From Fibrobacter sp. (GTDB lineage: Bacteria > Fibrobacterota > Fibrobacteria > Fibrobacterales > Fibrobacteraceae), in assembly GCA_024399015.1 (NCBI GenBank), contig JAKSIC010000003.1, positions 124,001 through 188,000 of the forward strand: a stretch of DNA of 64,000 bases, given 5' to 3'. The translations under genes were made by a program, and so were the position numbers. The notes under the pieces are model-generated. The model did not search any database. It was not told where the DNA came from and saw nothing but the letters and a program-made list of their open reading frames with translations. Position 1 is the stretch's first letter, and each line of letters begins with the position of its first letter. Of this stretch, positions 53,643 through 63,000 are shown in pieces.

Positions 53643-54800
53643 CTATTCCAAGTTGGAGGAAGCGTTCATCAGGTCGGTGACGATGTCGTCCATGAAAATC
53701 CAGCCGCGGCCGGCGAGACGCAGGAAATCGCTCTGATCATGAACAAGATACCCCTTGGAAAGCCACTTGGAGTAGCCGTTCTGCATCAGGCGATAACCGA
53801 GGGATTGGAGGCCGCAAAGGTCCAGGCCCCGGGCCTGGCGCATGGAAAGCCAGATGTATTCCGAAAGTATGTCGTCGGCGGTGAGGGCGTCTACGGTAAG
53901 GTCCTGAGGGTCGGCGCCAGCCCTTACGTAATCGCGCCAACGGGGGTAGATTTCCGGGGCGTAGAAACGCCTGGACCCTAGGAAACTATGGGCTCCGGGG
54001 CCGAAACCCGCATATTCCCCGCGGTCCCAGTAATTGCGGTTATGGGCACTTTCAAACCCAGGTTTTGCGAAGTTCGACACCTCGTAACGGCGGAACCCTT
54101 TGCTTTCCAGGAGCGACACTCCGCCTGTGTACATTTCCTCGTAAAGGTCCTCGTCTACCTTGAGCAGGCCCTTGGCGACCTTCTGGCCAAGAACCGTGCG
54201 GGGGTTCACCGTAAGGCCGTAGAAGCTGATATGGTTCAGGGGGTAATCCGAAAGGCGGTCCACGTCATCGAGGAAGCCCCGGACCGTTTGGCCCGGCAGA
54301 TCGAACATCAAGTCGCCGGAAACCTGAAGTCCGCCTTCGGCACTGATTTTCGTGAGGAGTTCCAGAGCCGAGAGGCCCTTCTCCACCGTGTGGGCGCGGC
54401 CGATGGTTTTCAGCAAATCCGGGTCAAAAGTCTGGAGCCCCAGGCTAATGCGGTTCACCCCGCAGGCCATGGCGTTGTAGACCGTTTCCTCGCTTACGGA
54501 TTCCGGGTTGAATTCCATGGAAATTTCGCGAAGTTCGCCGATTCGCACTCCCGTATCTCTAAGACAATCAAAGAGTTGCGTAACACAGGCCGGCGGGAGT
54601 ATGGATGGGGTGCCGCCTCCTAGGTAGAGGGTCTCGGCGGTGGCCAACAGCCCCGGATGGCGGCGGTCGAAGGCCCTGATTTCTTCGCAAAGCAAATCCG
54701 CATACTCCTGGAACAGGCTCTGGTGGGCCGGCAGCACCCTAAAGTCGCAGTAATCGCAGACCTTGGCGCAGAAGGGGATATGCAGATAGATGCCTAGCAT
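53643..54800 (-). CDS. hemW: HemW-like radical SAM protein (heme chaperone / coproporphyrinogen oxidase family)
   Basis: A 385-residue radical SAM protein. The cluster motif is CAKVCDYCDF (CxxxCxxC, about 11-20) directly after IYLHIPF, followed by YLGGGTPS, SMEFNPES, NRISLGLQTF and NHISFYGLTVNP, with the C-terminal HemW/HemN domain (YEVSNFAKPG, GFGPGAHSF). Such proteins were annotated as oxygen-independent coproporphyrinogen III oxidase, but HemW members act as heme chaperones and lack oxidase activity. It starts at the boundary with the divergent membrane protein/cyclase genes. Confidence 0.9.
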   Translation of the reverse strand: MLGIYLHIPFCAKVCDYCDFRVLPAHQSLFQEYADLLCEEIRAFDRRHPGLLATAETLYLGGGTPSILPPACVTQLFDCLRDTGVRIGELREISMEFNPESVSEETVYNAMACGVNRISLGLQTFDPDLLKTIGRAHTVEKGLSALELLTKISAEGGLQVSGDLMFDLPGQTVRGFLDDVDRLSDYPLNHISFYGLTVNPRTVLGQKVAKGLLKVDEDLYEEMYTGGVSLLESKGFRRYEVSNFAKPGFESAHNRNYWDRGEYAGFGPGAHSFLGSRRFYAPEIYPRWRDYVRAGADPQDLTVDALTADDILSEYIWLSMRQARGLDLCGLQSLGYRLMQNGYSKWLSKGYLVHDQSDFLRLAGRGWIFMDDIVTDLMNASSNLE

Positions 54801-54858
54801 TTTTTACACACAAAATCAAAAAGTTGTAGATTTTGAACTAAATTTAAATTATTATATA

Positions 54859-55044
54859 ATGACCATGGAAAACGAAGAAAAGATCACCTGGAAGAAAAAG
54901 CTGAAGAAGAAGCTGCCGCTTCTGATCTTTTTGACGCTGTCCACCATTATCTTCTTTTTCGCCTCCACCCTGCTTCTGGATGATTCCTACAAGGACATCA
55001 TTCTCATAGCCATGATCTGGGCCCTGCCCCTGTTTATCCACTAA
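54859..55044 (+). CDS. small membrane protein preceding the cyclase
   Basis: A 61-residue protein: a charged N terminus rich in Lys (KKKLKKKLP) and two hydrophobic segments (about 22-38 and 45-60). The stop codon is one base before the start of the cyclase gene, so the two are co-translated and probably interact in the membrane. The start may be ATG 54859 or 54865. No family recognised. Confidence 0.65.
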   Translation: MTMENEEKITWKKKLKKKLPLLIFLTLSTIIFFFASTLLLDDSYKDIILIAMIWALPLFIH

Positions 55045-55045
55045 T

Positions 55046-56134
55046 ATGGCTATCTCAAGACAAACAGAACGAAAGTTTAGAGGCATCTGCTACTATGTCG
55101 CCAGCTGGATGATCGCCTCCGTGGGCTTGTCCGCCCTGCAGAGCTATAGCATGACCGGCCACGTGGACCTGTTCTCCCTGTTGTTCATGCTGCAGTTCTC
55201 CCTGTTCATGGGATTCTCCCACGGTATCTACGACATCGTGATCCTGAAGGACGAAATGGACGGCCGCTCCGTATGGACCGCCATGTTCGTGCGCTCCATC
55301 TATTTCTTGAGCGCTATCAGCGCGAACCTGATCCTCTGCATTTTGCTGCTCCGCATCAAGGAGGGCGAAGGCATCATCAACGAGGAAGGCTTCCAGAGTG
55401 TCTTCGACATCTTCAAGACCACCGGATTCCAGGTGCAGCTGGCCGCATTCTTCATCACCGGCTATATCATCACCTTTATTCGTTCCGTGCACAAGAAGTT
55501 CGGACGCCGCGTTTTCTGGAACACCCTCATGGGCAAGACACAGGAACCTGTTGAAGAAGACCTGGTGTTCATGTTCATCGACCTGCGTTCCTCCACCAGC
55601 ATTTGCGAAGAGCTGGGCAACTACAAGTACAGTTGCTTTATCAAGGACTACTACCGCCTGCTTTCCAACTGCTGCGAAGAAAACCACGGCGAAATCTACC
55701 AGTTTGCAGGCGACGGCGTGTTCATCACCTGGAAGACCAACGACTGCCAGAAGAAGGCCCGCCCGCTGGACCTTTTCTTCGACTTCAAGGAAGCCTTGTT
55801 CCACACCCGCCGCAAGTTCCTGCGCAAGTACGGTGTGGCACCCGATTTCAAGGCTGCAGTCCACTGCGGTAAGGTGATTTCCACGGAAGTGGGCAACTTC
55901 GGTAGCGAAATGGCTTATCACGGCGACGTGCTGAACACTACCGCCCGAATCCAGAGCCTCTGCTCCAAGCTGGGTCAGGAATTCTTGATCTCCGAGGAGC
56001 TTTTCGGCAAGTTCCCCCTGCCTCTCCCCCACGGATTTTTGTGCAGCAAGGCGGGTTCCTTCGAACTTCGCGGAAAAAAGAACGCAATTTTGATTTTTTC
56101 TTTGCAAACACCCTTGACAGACTACGATGATTAA
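55046..56134 (+). CDS. membrane-anchored class III adenylate/guanylate cyclase
   Basis: A 362-residue protein with four hydrophobic segments in residues 10-155 and a class III cyclase homology domain (about 170-350). The metal-binding Asp residues are seen in VFMFIDLRSST and FAGDGVFITW, and the transition-state Asn/Arg pair in HGDVLNTTARIQS. The substrate-determining residues cannot be assigned reliably, so cAMP or cGMP remains open. The last 20 codons contain the -35 box of the following tRNA-Gly promoter. Coupled to the 61-residue membrane protein upstream. Confidence 0.9.
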   Translation: MAISRQTERKFRGICYYVASWMIASVGLSALQSYSMTGHVDLFSLLFMLQFSLFMGFSHGIYDIVILKDEMDGRSVWTAMFVRSIYFLSAISANLILCILLLRIKEGEGIINEEGFQSVFDIFKTTGFQVQLAAFFITGYIITFIRSVHKKFGRRVFWNTLMGKTQEPVEEDLVFMFIDLRSSTSICEELGNYKYSCFIKDYYRLLSNCCEENHGEIYQFAGDGVFITWKTNDCQKKARPLDLFFDFKEALFHTRRKFLRKYGVAPDFKAAVHCGKVISTEVGNFGSEMAYHGDVLNTTARIQSLCSKLGQEFLISEELFGKFPLPLPHGFLCSKAGSFELRGKKNAILIFSLQTPLTDYDD

Positions 56135-56142
56135 TCTATAAT
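56114..56142 (+). promoter_or_regulatory. consensus sigma-70 promoter of tRNA-Gly copy 1
   Basis: TTGACA (56114-56119), 17-base spacer, TATAAT (56137-56142); both boxes are perfect. The -35 box overlaps the cyclase coding end. Confidence 0.88.
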
Positions 56143-56153
56143 TGGGTCACCTC

Positions 56154-56226
<73 letters not shown>

Positions 56227-56238
56227 CTAAAACAAAAT

Positions 56239-56264
56239 AAGACGCTGCAAAGCGTCTTTTTTTG
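56239..56264 (+). terminator. terminator of tRNA-Gly copy 1
   Basis: GACGCT-GCAA-AGCGTC followed by T7. Confidence 0.88.
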
Positions 56265-56288
56265 TTTTAGAGTCTGAAAACAAGCATT

Positions 56289-56622
56289 CAGGGGGATAAT
56301 TTTCCGAAAACGCCATTTTTTACGGGAAAACCGGTCGTTTCGAGAGGCGTTTTCCCGTAAATTGTTAGCTTATCAGCAACGAACCCACCCGATTTCGTCA
56401 ATATTTGGGTTTGATCCGGGTAATTTTTCAACTTTTCCAACCCGACGCCCTACTTTTTAGCCCCGAGACCAGGCATTTTACCCCTGATTTTGAGTATTTC
56501 CTCCCCCACAACCAGCTTTTCGCCTCCGGAGGCGTTATGTTATACTGGATTTTACGGGAAAATGGAGCAATTTTCTGCGAGTTTTCCCGTAAAATCAGCA
56601 CTTTTTGCGAAATTATCTCCTG
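56289..56622. repeat. palindrome-rich ~330-bp element, copy A
   Basis: Fills the region between the tRNA-Gly terminator and the nuclease gene. Outer ends are CAGGGGGATAATTTTCCG and, inverted, CAGGAGATAATTTCG. Inside, TTTACGGGAAAA occurs twice, each followed by its inverse TTTTCCCGTAAA. A hairpin CGCCTC-CGGAGGCG and a highly conserved core (56399-56445) are also present. The right end includes the stop codon of the nuclease gene. About 330 bp match copy B (58032-58344), and similarity begins slightly earlier, at about 56264. Confidence 0.75.
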
Positions 56623-57452
56623 AGGGTGGCTAAATACCTATCGATGACAGCCTGAATTTTGCGGGAATTCAGCGGTTGCGCCTTCGTCTCCATAGTGAAC
56701 ACGAAGTTCTCCCCCAGCAAGAAGCCGTTTCTTTCGTACTCGTCGATCTTCTTGATGGCGTCCTCGGCGTATCCCGAGTCGTCCATCATTCCGAAATGCT
56801 CCCACACGACCTCCTGACGCGTACGCGTATTTAGGCAGGTGAAGTCCGGATGGACCTTGATCTGCCGGACGCGCCCAGAGTCATCCCGCCAGTTCATCTT
56901 GTAGGGAAACTCATATCTGTACGGGACCCCACTCCCCGATAAAGCGTCGGCGATCATCAGCTCCGACTTCGACCGCACTTTGACGCCATCTGCGGAAACC
57001 AGATTCGATCCCTCCAGACTCTTCCCGCGGAAACGGACACTTTTCCAGGCGGCAACAAATTCTTCTTGCGAAGGAAACAACGTGGAGACGACATCCCGGA
57101 ATTCAGGCTTCATGGAAGCATGAATTTTTCCAAGGTCACCGGGAACATAATCCCGAAAGAGGCTATCCAAGGCATCCCGCTGGCGCCGCAAGCAGTCAAG
57201 AACCAGCCCGAAGTACTTCCTTTGCGCAAGTCCTTCAATGCGGGCCAACGCCGAAGCGGGCAAAAACCTTTTGACTCCATTATCTAGACATTGCCATTGC
57301 ATTTTCCCATGACTTGTAGACGCGTAGAGCGAACCCCTCGGGAGCTTGGACAAGCGTTTTTCCAAGAAGTCTATTGCAACCTGAAGTTCATCGACGCGTT
57401 TGCTTGCGCACGGCAGCACACAGTCTGCGGGCAAATTGATTTCAGCATTCAT
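56613..57452 (-). CDS. PD-(D/E)XK nuclease-like protein
   Basis: A 279-residue protein. The N-terminal half (1-150) is helical with no recognised fold; the C-terminal half has the core of a PD-(D/E)XK nuclease: Glu164 in VRSKSELMIAD, Asp203 in HPDF and Glu218 in VVWEHFGMMDD (E-x-H in place of E-x-K), followed by a conserved-looking KKIDEYERNGFLLGENFVFT segment. Similar proteins occur scattered in other bacteria, without known role as far as I recall. Its last codons and stop lie in the end of the palindromic element A, and it is bracketed by tRNA-Gly genes. A defence or mobile-element function is a guess. Confidence 0.72.
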   Translation of the reverse strand: MNAEINLPADCVLPCASKRVDELQVAIDFLEKRLSKLPRGSLYASTSHGKMQWQCLDNGVKRFLPASALARIEGLAQRKYFGLVLDCLRRQRDALDSLFRDYVPGDLGKIHASMKPEFRDVVSTLFPSQEEFVAAWKSVRFRGKSLEGSNLVSADGVKVRSKSELMIADALSGSGVPYRYEFPYKMNWRDDSGRVRQIKVHPDFTCLNTRTRQEVVWEHFGMMDDSGYAEDAIKKIDEYERNGFLLGENFVFTMETKAQPLNSRKIQAVIDRYLATLRR

Positions 57453-57622
57453 TCAACACAATTCCTTTTAGCAGTAAAAAAAAGAACGCAGCACCCCCAC
57501 GGAGGCTGCTGCACAGACACGATATAAAAACGGATTTAAAAATGATTCCCGAAAGAATCTATAAATGAATTTATGAACGAAGGTAAACTACAAAAAAATT
57601 TCTTTTTTTTCTACCCAATCCC

Positions 57623-57651
57623 TTTACAACCCCAAATTATTTAGCTATATA
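57623..57651 (+). promoter_or_regulatory. sigma-70-type promoter of tRNA-Gly copy 2
   Basis: TTTACA (57623-57628), 17-base spacer, TATATA (57646-57651), then GGGTCACC shared with the copy-1 upstream region. Confidence 0.65.
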
Positions 57652-57662
57652 TGGGTCACCCC

Positions 57663-57735
<73 letters not shown>

Positions 57736-57745
57736 CTAAAAAAGA

Positions 57746-57779
57746 AAAAGCACCACTTAGTGGTGCTTTTCTTTTTTTT
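57746..57779 (+). terminator. terminator of tRNA-Gly copy 2
   Basis: AAAAGCACCAC pairs with GTGGTGCTTTT, followed by T8. Confidence 0.88.
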
Positions 57780-57950
57780 GTCGTGACAGTGGGATCTGGG
57801 AGCCGAAGACCCCTCGGGGTCGGGGGTGCGCCTACTTCGGCTTCGTAGGCGAAGCCTGTGGAAGACGAAGTAGAACTCGGGGCGACTCTGGAGCCACGAG
57901 CCCTTGTGGTGAGCACATGGCCTTGCGAAGCAAGGAGACCATGTGCGAAT
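57780..57950. other. GC-rich spacer with several hairpins between tRNA-Gly copy 2 and the tRNA remnant
   Basis: About 170 bp, richer in GC than the surroundings, with hairpins GACCCC-TCG-GGGTC, CTACTTCGG/CTTCGTAG and ACATGG ... CCATGT. No gene or integrase seen. Could be a small structured RNA or the remains of an inserted element replacing most of a third tRNA-Gly. Confidence 0.5.
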
Positions 57951-57972
57951 AGTCCCTTTTCCCGCTCTAAAA
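57951..57972 (+). pseudogene. 3' remnant of a third tRNA-Gly
   Basis: 22 bases identical to the 3' end of the two tRNA-Gly genes (T-arm 3' strand, acceptor strand, discriminator) and the first bases after them (copies at 56211-56232 and 57720-57741). The 5' part is missing. A direct repeat of a tRNA 3' end is the classical trace of site-specific insertion, though no integrase remains. Confidence 0.75.
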
Positions 57973-57975
57973 TGA

Positions 57976-58007
57976 AAAAGAACCACTTGAAAGTGGTTCT
58001 TTTTTTG
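57976..58007 (+). terminator. terminator after the tRNA remnant
   Basis: GAACCACTT-GA-AAGTGGTTC followed by T7; the same relative place as the terminators of the two intact copies, but with a different stem sequence. Confidence 0.85.
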
Positions 58008-58031
58008 TTTTAGAGCCTGAAAACAAGCATT

Positions 58032-58344
58032 CAGGAGATAATTTTCCGAAAACCCCGTTTTTTACGGGAAACCAGGTCGCAGAGAAAGGCGTTTTCCCGT
58101 AAAATATTAGTTTGTCAGCAACGACCCCACCCGATTTCGCCAATATTTGGGTTTGATCCGGGTAATTTTTCAACTTTTCCAACCCAACGCCAAGCTTTTT
58201 CCACCCGAAACCATACATTTAAGGCCCAGAATTCAGCATTCCGGGCCTAAAGTCATTATGTTGTTTGAAATTTTACGGGAATTCGGCGCAGTTTACCATG
58301 CTTTTTCCCGTAAAATTGCCACTTTTCCCAATTTTATCTCCTGG
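58032..58344. repeat. palindrome-rich ~310-bp element, copy B
   Basis: Second copy of the element at 56289-56622. Left end CAGGAGATAATTTTCCG, right end (inverted) CCAGGAGATAAAAT. The two TTTACGGGAA / TTTTCCCGTAAA pairs and the conserved core are retained; the central hairpin has a different sequence (AGGCCC/GGGCCT) but the same position, a covariation-like change. It lies between the tRNA remnant and the lipoprotein gene. Confidence 0.75.
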
Positions 58345-58373
58345 AGCGAGCAACACCCTCCCTATTGCAAGCA

Positions 58374-59231
58374 TTACTCCCCAGCTTCATTGGAGGAGAG
58401 GCCAAGAATATTGAAGCTGCCTGCCGTACCTGCTTTGCCCTGAACCTTAAAATGCAAGGAAACAAGCTTATCAGCAAACTCTGATCCATTATGACGATCG
58501 CCTGCGCCATACGAAAAGTTTCTCCATCTAAAGCATTTCGTTGTAGGAGACTCAGATTTCGGCAAAATCACGGAACGTCTTTCATAATTCATTTCCGCAT
58601 CAACATCACCTAAGCCCATTTCAAGATCCATAGGATCGTCAGATGTATAGGCTACGCAAATGCCATTCCACTTGGAGGCGTCCACCGGGGCGGCTGAATC
58701 ATCGTCTTCATCTTCATAGCCACCCACATAGAAAAACGTTGCGACATAGGGATTACCCTCGAGGTACTTTCCTCCCTTCAGATTGTAGGTTCCGCACAGA
58801 CCACCACAGTACTCGACAACAGGATCCTTGGAAAAAGAATCATCACCTTTGCCAAGTTCAACAGGCCATTCAAGAGTAGATTCTCCACCATCGTCGTCAT
58901 CCCGATACTCCCACCACAAACCGGAAGTATTCGTACCGACGTCGAGGCCGGTTTCAATTCGGGATCCATCCTCGGAAGCTACCCAATGCATAAGCTTACC
59001 ACTCAGGGCTGCAAGTGCGGAATCCAAGGCAGCCGAAGACCCGCTTTCTACAGAAGAACTGGACACTTCGGGCAACGTGCCCGCGTCGCTACTAGAAGAC
59101 AATGCGTTGCTGCTAGAAGAAACATCGCCACCGTTGCCACCGGTTGCATCCGGCGAAGTCGAAGTCTCACCACAAGCAAGAAGCAATGCAGGCACAACGA
59201 CTGCAGCTACCTTAGAAATTTTTCCGAACAT
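58374..59231 (-). CDS. lipoprotein with Ser-rich linker
   Basis: A 285-residue protein with lipoprotein signal peptide (lipobox LLLAC, Cys20) and a poly-Ser linker (about 38-65; VSSSSNALSSSSD), then a domain with acidic patches (YRDDDDGGES, YEDEDDDS) and four cysteines in two groups (CGGLCG and others). The overall pattern is that of Fibrobacter surface lipoproteins; the C-terminal domain might be carbohydrate-binding (WNGICVAYTSDD, LHFKVQGKAGTAGSFNI), but no family is certain. AGGAGG in front of the ATG. Confidence 0.78.
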   Translation of the reverse strand: MFGKISKVAAVVVPALLLACGETSTSPDATGGNGGDVSSSSNALSSSSDAGTLPEVSSSSVESGSSAALDSALAALSGKLMHWVASEDGSRIETGLDVGTNTSGLWWEYRDDDDGGESTLEWPVELGKGDDSFSKDPVVEYCGGLCGTYNLKGGKYLEGNPYVATFFYVGGYEDEDDDSAAPVDASKWNGICVAYTSDDPMDLEMGLGDVDAEMNYERRSVILPKSESPTTKCFRWRNFSYGAGDRHNGSEFADKLVSLHFKVQGKAGTAGSFNILGLSSNEAGE

Positions 59232-59301
59232 AAAACCTCCTAACGAATTTGGAACGACCTTGGTACAGGCGCACCCTTAATATACTCTTTTTTTTAAAAG
59301 C

Positions 59302-59309
59302 TATATTTG
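59302..59309 (+). promoter_or_regulatory. TAnnTTTG box 5 nt before OMP start
   Basis: TATATTTG-CCTCC-ATG, a full match at leaderless spacing; no Shine-Dalgarno. Confidence 0.5.
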
Positions 59310-59314
59310 CCTCC

Positions 59315-59989
59315 ATGAGAAAGATTTTGCCCACATTCGCCGCAGCACCTGCAGCTACAGTCTCTGCAGCACTCACTGCAATCGTTGCTCTGGCACCGCA
59401 GCCCACCCAGGCAATGGAATTGCGCGGCCATTTCGGGGTGCTGGCCCCGACGAGCACCACCCTGCAAAAAGAAGTGGGCAGTGTCGCCGAAGAAAAGAGC
59501 TACGACACGGACCTCTCCGTGGAAGCGTCTGCGGAACTTCTCTTTCCGACAAAGTTCACCCCGTTCCAGTTCGGCGCCGGCCTAGGTTATCTCAGCCAGG
59601 AAAAGAATGACAAGATCGTCGTCGCGCCCAACAGCATGCCGGTGTGGGCCACAATCGCCCTGAAGTCCCCTACCGAATTCATGGAGCTCATTCCCTTCGT
59701 CGAGGCACGCGTGGGCTGGGCCCTGCCGCTCACCACAGAAGGCGCCTGGTGGGAAAAGCCCGCGAACTTCCTCACGAAAATTTCCCTAGGCGCAGCCTTC
59801 CCGGGAAGCGTGGGCATTACATTCGACTACACCTACACTTCCTTCACCAAGAGCTACGACTACAAGAATATCAAGTACAAGACATCGGCCAACCACTTCG
59901 GCGCCAGCGTGTTCGTGTACTTTGATATTGTTCACGAGCAACCCTACACCCCGAACACAGAAGTCCACGAGGAAGAGGAAGACAAGTAA
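59315..59989 (+). CDS. outer-membrane beta-barrel protein candidate
   Basis: A 224-residue protein with signal peptide (1-34, TQA). The mature part has alternating hydrophobic strands with Gly and aromatic girdles (FQFGAGLGYLSQ, LIPFVEARVGWALPL, KISLGAAFPGSVGITFDYTYTSF, HFGASVFVYFDIV), typical of an eight-strand barrel like OmpA/OmpX-type porins. The C-terminal tail is acidic (EVHEEEEDK) and extends past the last strand. Function unknown. Its start codon lies 5 bases after a TATATTTG box, without Shine-Dalgarno. Confidence 0.75.
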   Translation: MRKILPTFAAAPAATVSAALTAIVALAPQPTQAMELRGHFGVLAPTSTTLQKEVGSVAEEKSYDTDLSVEASAELLFPTKFTPFQFGAGLGYLSQEKNDKIVVAPNSMPVWATIALKSPTEFMELIPFVEARVGWALPLTTEGAWWEKPANFLTKISLGAAFPGSVGITFDYTYTSFTKSYDYKNIKYKTSANHFGASVFVYFDIVHEQPYTPNTEVHEEEEDK

Positions 59990-59992
59990 AAA

Positions 59993-60020
59993 AAGAACCG
60001 CGCGAGCGGTTCCTTTTTTT
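59993..60020. terminator. terminator between convergent OMP and giant-protein genes
   Basis: GAACCGC-GCGA-GCGGTTC with A-run before and T8 after, usable in both directions. Confidence 0.85.
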
Positions 60021-60082
60021 TGCCGCGCGGTTAGCAGCGGCGCAATCTTCAATGGCGGCGCAGTCCGCAGCCCCACGGATCC

Positions 60083-63000
60083 TTATCTCTTGATACCTGT
60101 CTTGATGGTACGCCATTCCCTATGGCCATCATCGAACACAAACTGAATTTTCCAGATGTACACACCGGTGCCTGCCAGGCGGCCGTCGTCGGTGTACTGG
60201 TCCCATTCGACGAAACTTACCTGGGTGGCGTTGTCGGCATTGACGTCCTCGAACTTGGAGCGGCCACTAAACTGGGCGATGAAATTACCCATGTTATCGA
60301 AGATGGTCACGTAAGCCTTGTAGGACTTCTTGGTTTCTACCTTGATGCGGGCGCGGTTGCCAGCCTTCACTACCGGCGGGTGGGCCTTTACGGTGTAGAG
60401 GTACACTTCGCCTTCTTCGCCGGTGACGGTGACGCCGCCGATACCCGGGGCGTTGCCGGCCTTGTCAAAGGAGGAGGCGTCCGGATTCGTAGTGAGGGTG
60501 TCACCCACATGGATATCCACGGAACGGGCCAGCACCAAAGTCCACACCTTGCGGGACTCGTCGGCTGTAACCTTTCCGAATTTAACTCCCGGGAACAGAT
60601 TTGCGGCGGCAGAATCCACCGGCTCGGACATTGTCACCACCAAGGTGTCCGGCGGAAGCACTGCATCCACATCCATGTAGTCTTCGTCGCTGAGCTTACC
60701 CGGATGCTTTACGGCAGAAACCGCCACGGCACCCACACGGTCCTTCAAGGCGATCTTCTGAGCTGCGCTAGCAGTTTTTCTAGAAACAGCCAGATAGCCC
60801 TTACCAGCGCCCTTCTTATCCACAGCATCTTCAGTCACGCCGTAATCAAAGGCAGCCTTCAGGGGCGCCTCGATCCAGCGACCATCTGCGGAAACCACGA
60901 TCTCAGAAGCATCTACCCCGCGGCCCTTTCCTGCAGAACCCCAAACCACGGTATCAATGACGAAGTCTTCGCGGCGGACATCCCTTACGAAATGCACGCG
61001 CACAAAGTCAGCACGGCCATCCTGATCCTGGTCCAGGATTTCTGCGGAATCCGCCGGGATAAAGTCGTAGTAGACCACCAGGGAATCGCGACTTTCCAGT
61101 TCCGACTTGTCGCCATCCACCTGGGCATAAATCACGACACGGTTGGATTCCGCATCCAGATCCATGGCGGCATCCAGCAGGGTGTCGCGCATATCAGCAG
61201 CGTCCAGCACAAAGTCAAAACTTCCGCGCCCCACAAATTCGCCAGTGTAGGCGCCAGTCTCCACCGCCGTTGTCCACAGGGAATCGCCAGCGTCGTTGAA
61301 CATAAGCACCATGATGGTATCGGCCTTGTACAGCGTGGGGCTCACGGCAGTCACACGGAAACCGAATTCCGCATTCATCGTCTCCACAGAATCCAGGGCG
61401 GCGGAGCTTTCAACACCCGCGGCATTACCTGCGGCACCACCAACTTGAACAAACTGATATTCATTCTTCACCACGTCTTCAAAGCCCACAGCAGTGCGAG
61501 TTTCCCCGCCATAAACCGGGTCCACGAATCTTGCCACAACAGAATCCTTGGCGGCACAGTCCAGCACCCCGTCGCCACGAACAGCAGCGCCTTCTCGCTT
61601 AGCAATTGCGGCCGACTCATACTTACCGCCATCCACATGGTTCACGGTCACCGTTTCCTCGTCACCAGAAGCGACACAAGCCACCTTCACCGTCAGCGAT
61701 TCAATGGGATCCACAACATCGTCGGCGAAGTTCTGGGTATTCACAACCACTTTGAACTTATCTGTAGCGCGCACAACATCGCCCGAACCCGACGCGACCA
61801 CAATAGAGTCCGCGACATCCCTATCGCGCCATGCAGGTTCCGTCCACATCACGGAATCGGCGGCAAACTTGCCCGCAAAATTCACGCCCACCTTGATTTC
61901 GTAATCATCACCATTGAAGATCTTATCAGTAGGATCGAAGCAAAGAACGTAGCTCTGCTGACCTTCGCGCCAAACCGTATCGTAGCTAGCAGCCACCGTA
62001 TCGCCACCGATAGATACTACGAACCTGGAACTATCGATATACCAAATAGTGCCGTCTTGGCCATCAACCCCCACGCTCACATCGGCGCACAACCTAGGCA
62101 AATCTGATTCATCCAGAGAATTGATCTTTAGCGTGGGCACTATGGTGGTATCATCCGTAAAGTTCATACGGATACTGCACTTTCCGTCATTCATCAGTGC
62201 GTAATAATCGTAGTTCCAAGCATACTGAACGGAGCATCCGCCCTCCAGTACATCCCACGAATCCGGCATATACCCCAGATAAGGCACGGCCATATAAGGA
62301 ATATATGCTCCGACCGGTAAGATTTTGTACATACGATAAAGTTCGGACTCACCGATATAACCACCATCTCCAGCAACAATTTCCAAAGGATACGAAGGAA
62401 CAAGTTCAGCCCTAACAGAAACCTCATGATCGCAATAATACGAATTACTTTCGTTATGAGATATCGTGAAATAAGAGCCACTCGCGCTTGCAGGAATGAA
62501 AGTGGTAATCGTATCCCAACGCGTCACGTCAATCCAATAAATCGGAATCGAGTCAAAGCTCCCCTTATCAAAATAGTTGACCGTAAATACCTGAAAGCGG
62601 GGTAATCTTGTATAAAAGTCAACTCTATACCATTTCTCATCCGAGGGTTCAAGCATAAAACGGATTGATCCGTCGTATAAGCCTTGATGATTTTTCACAT
62701 AATCGTACTTTACAAATTCTTCTGTAACCCTGTAGGCCGGATCCGGAGCGTAATGGGCATAAAGAGTGCATTCCCCATTGGCAGTAATAGAAGTCGTCAT
62801 CCCATAATCTTCGCTAATGGAGCAGTTTTCCCTCCCCGACTTGATTAGCCAATAAGCAAATACAAAGCCGTCCTTTTCAACAGCAGTCACAGGAACGGAC
62901 ACACCCTCGTCAAGAGCTTTTTTTTCTTCGGCAAAAACACCCTCTAAATTAGAGGAGAAGGTCACCTCGTACTGTTTTACGATAAAAGGCTGAATAGAGC

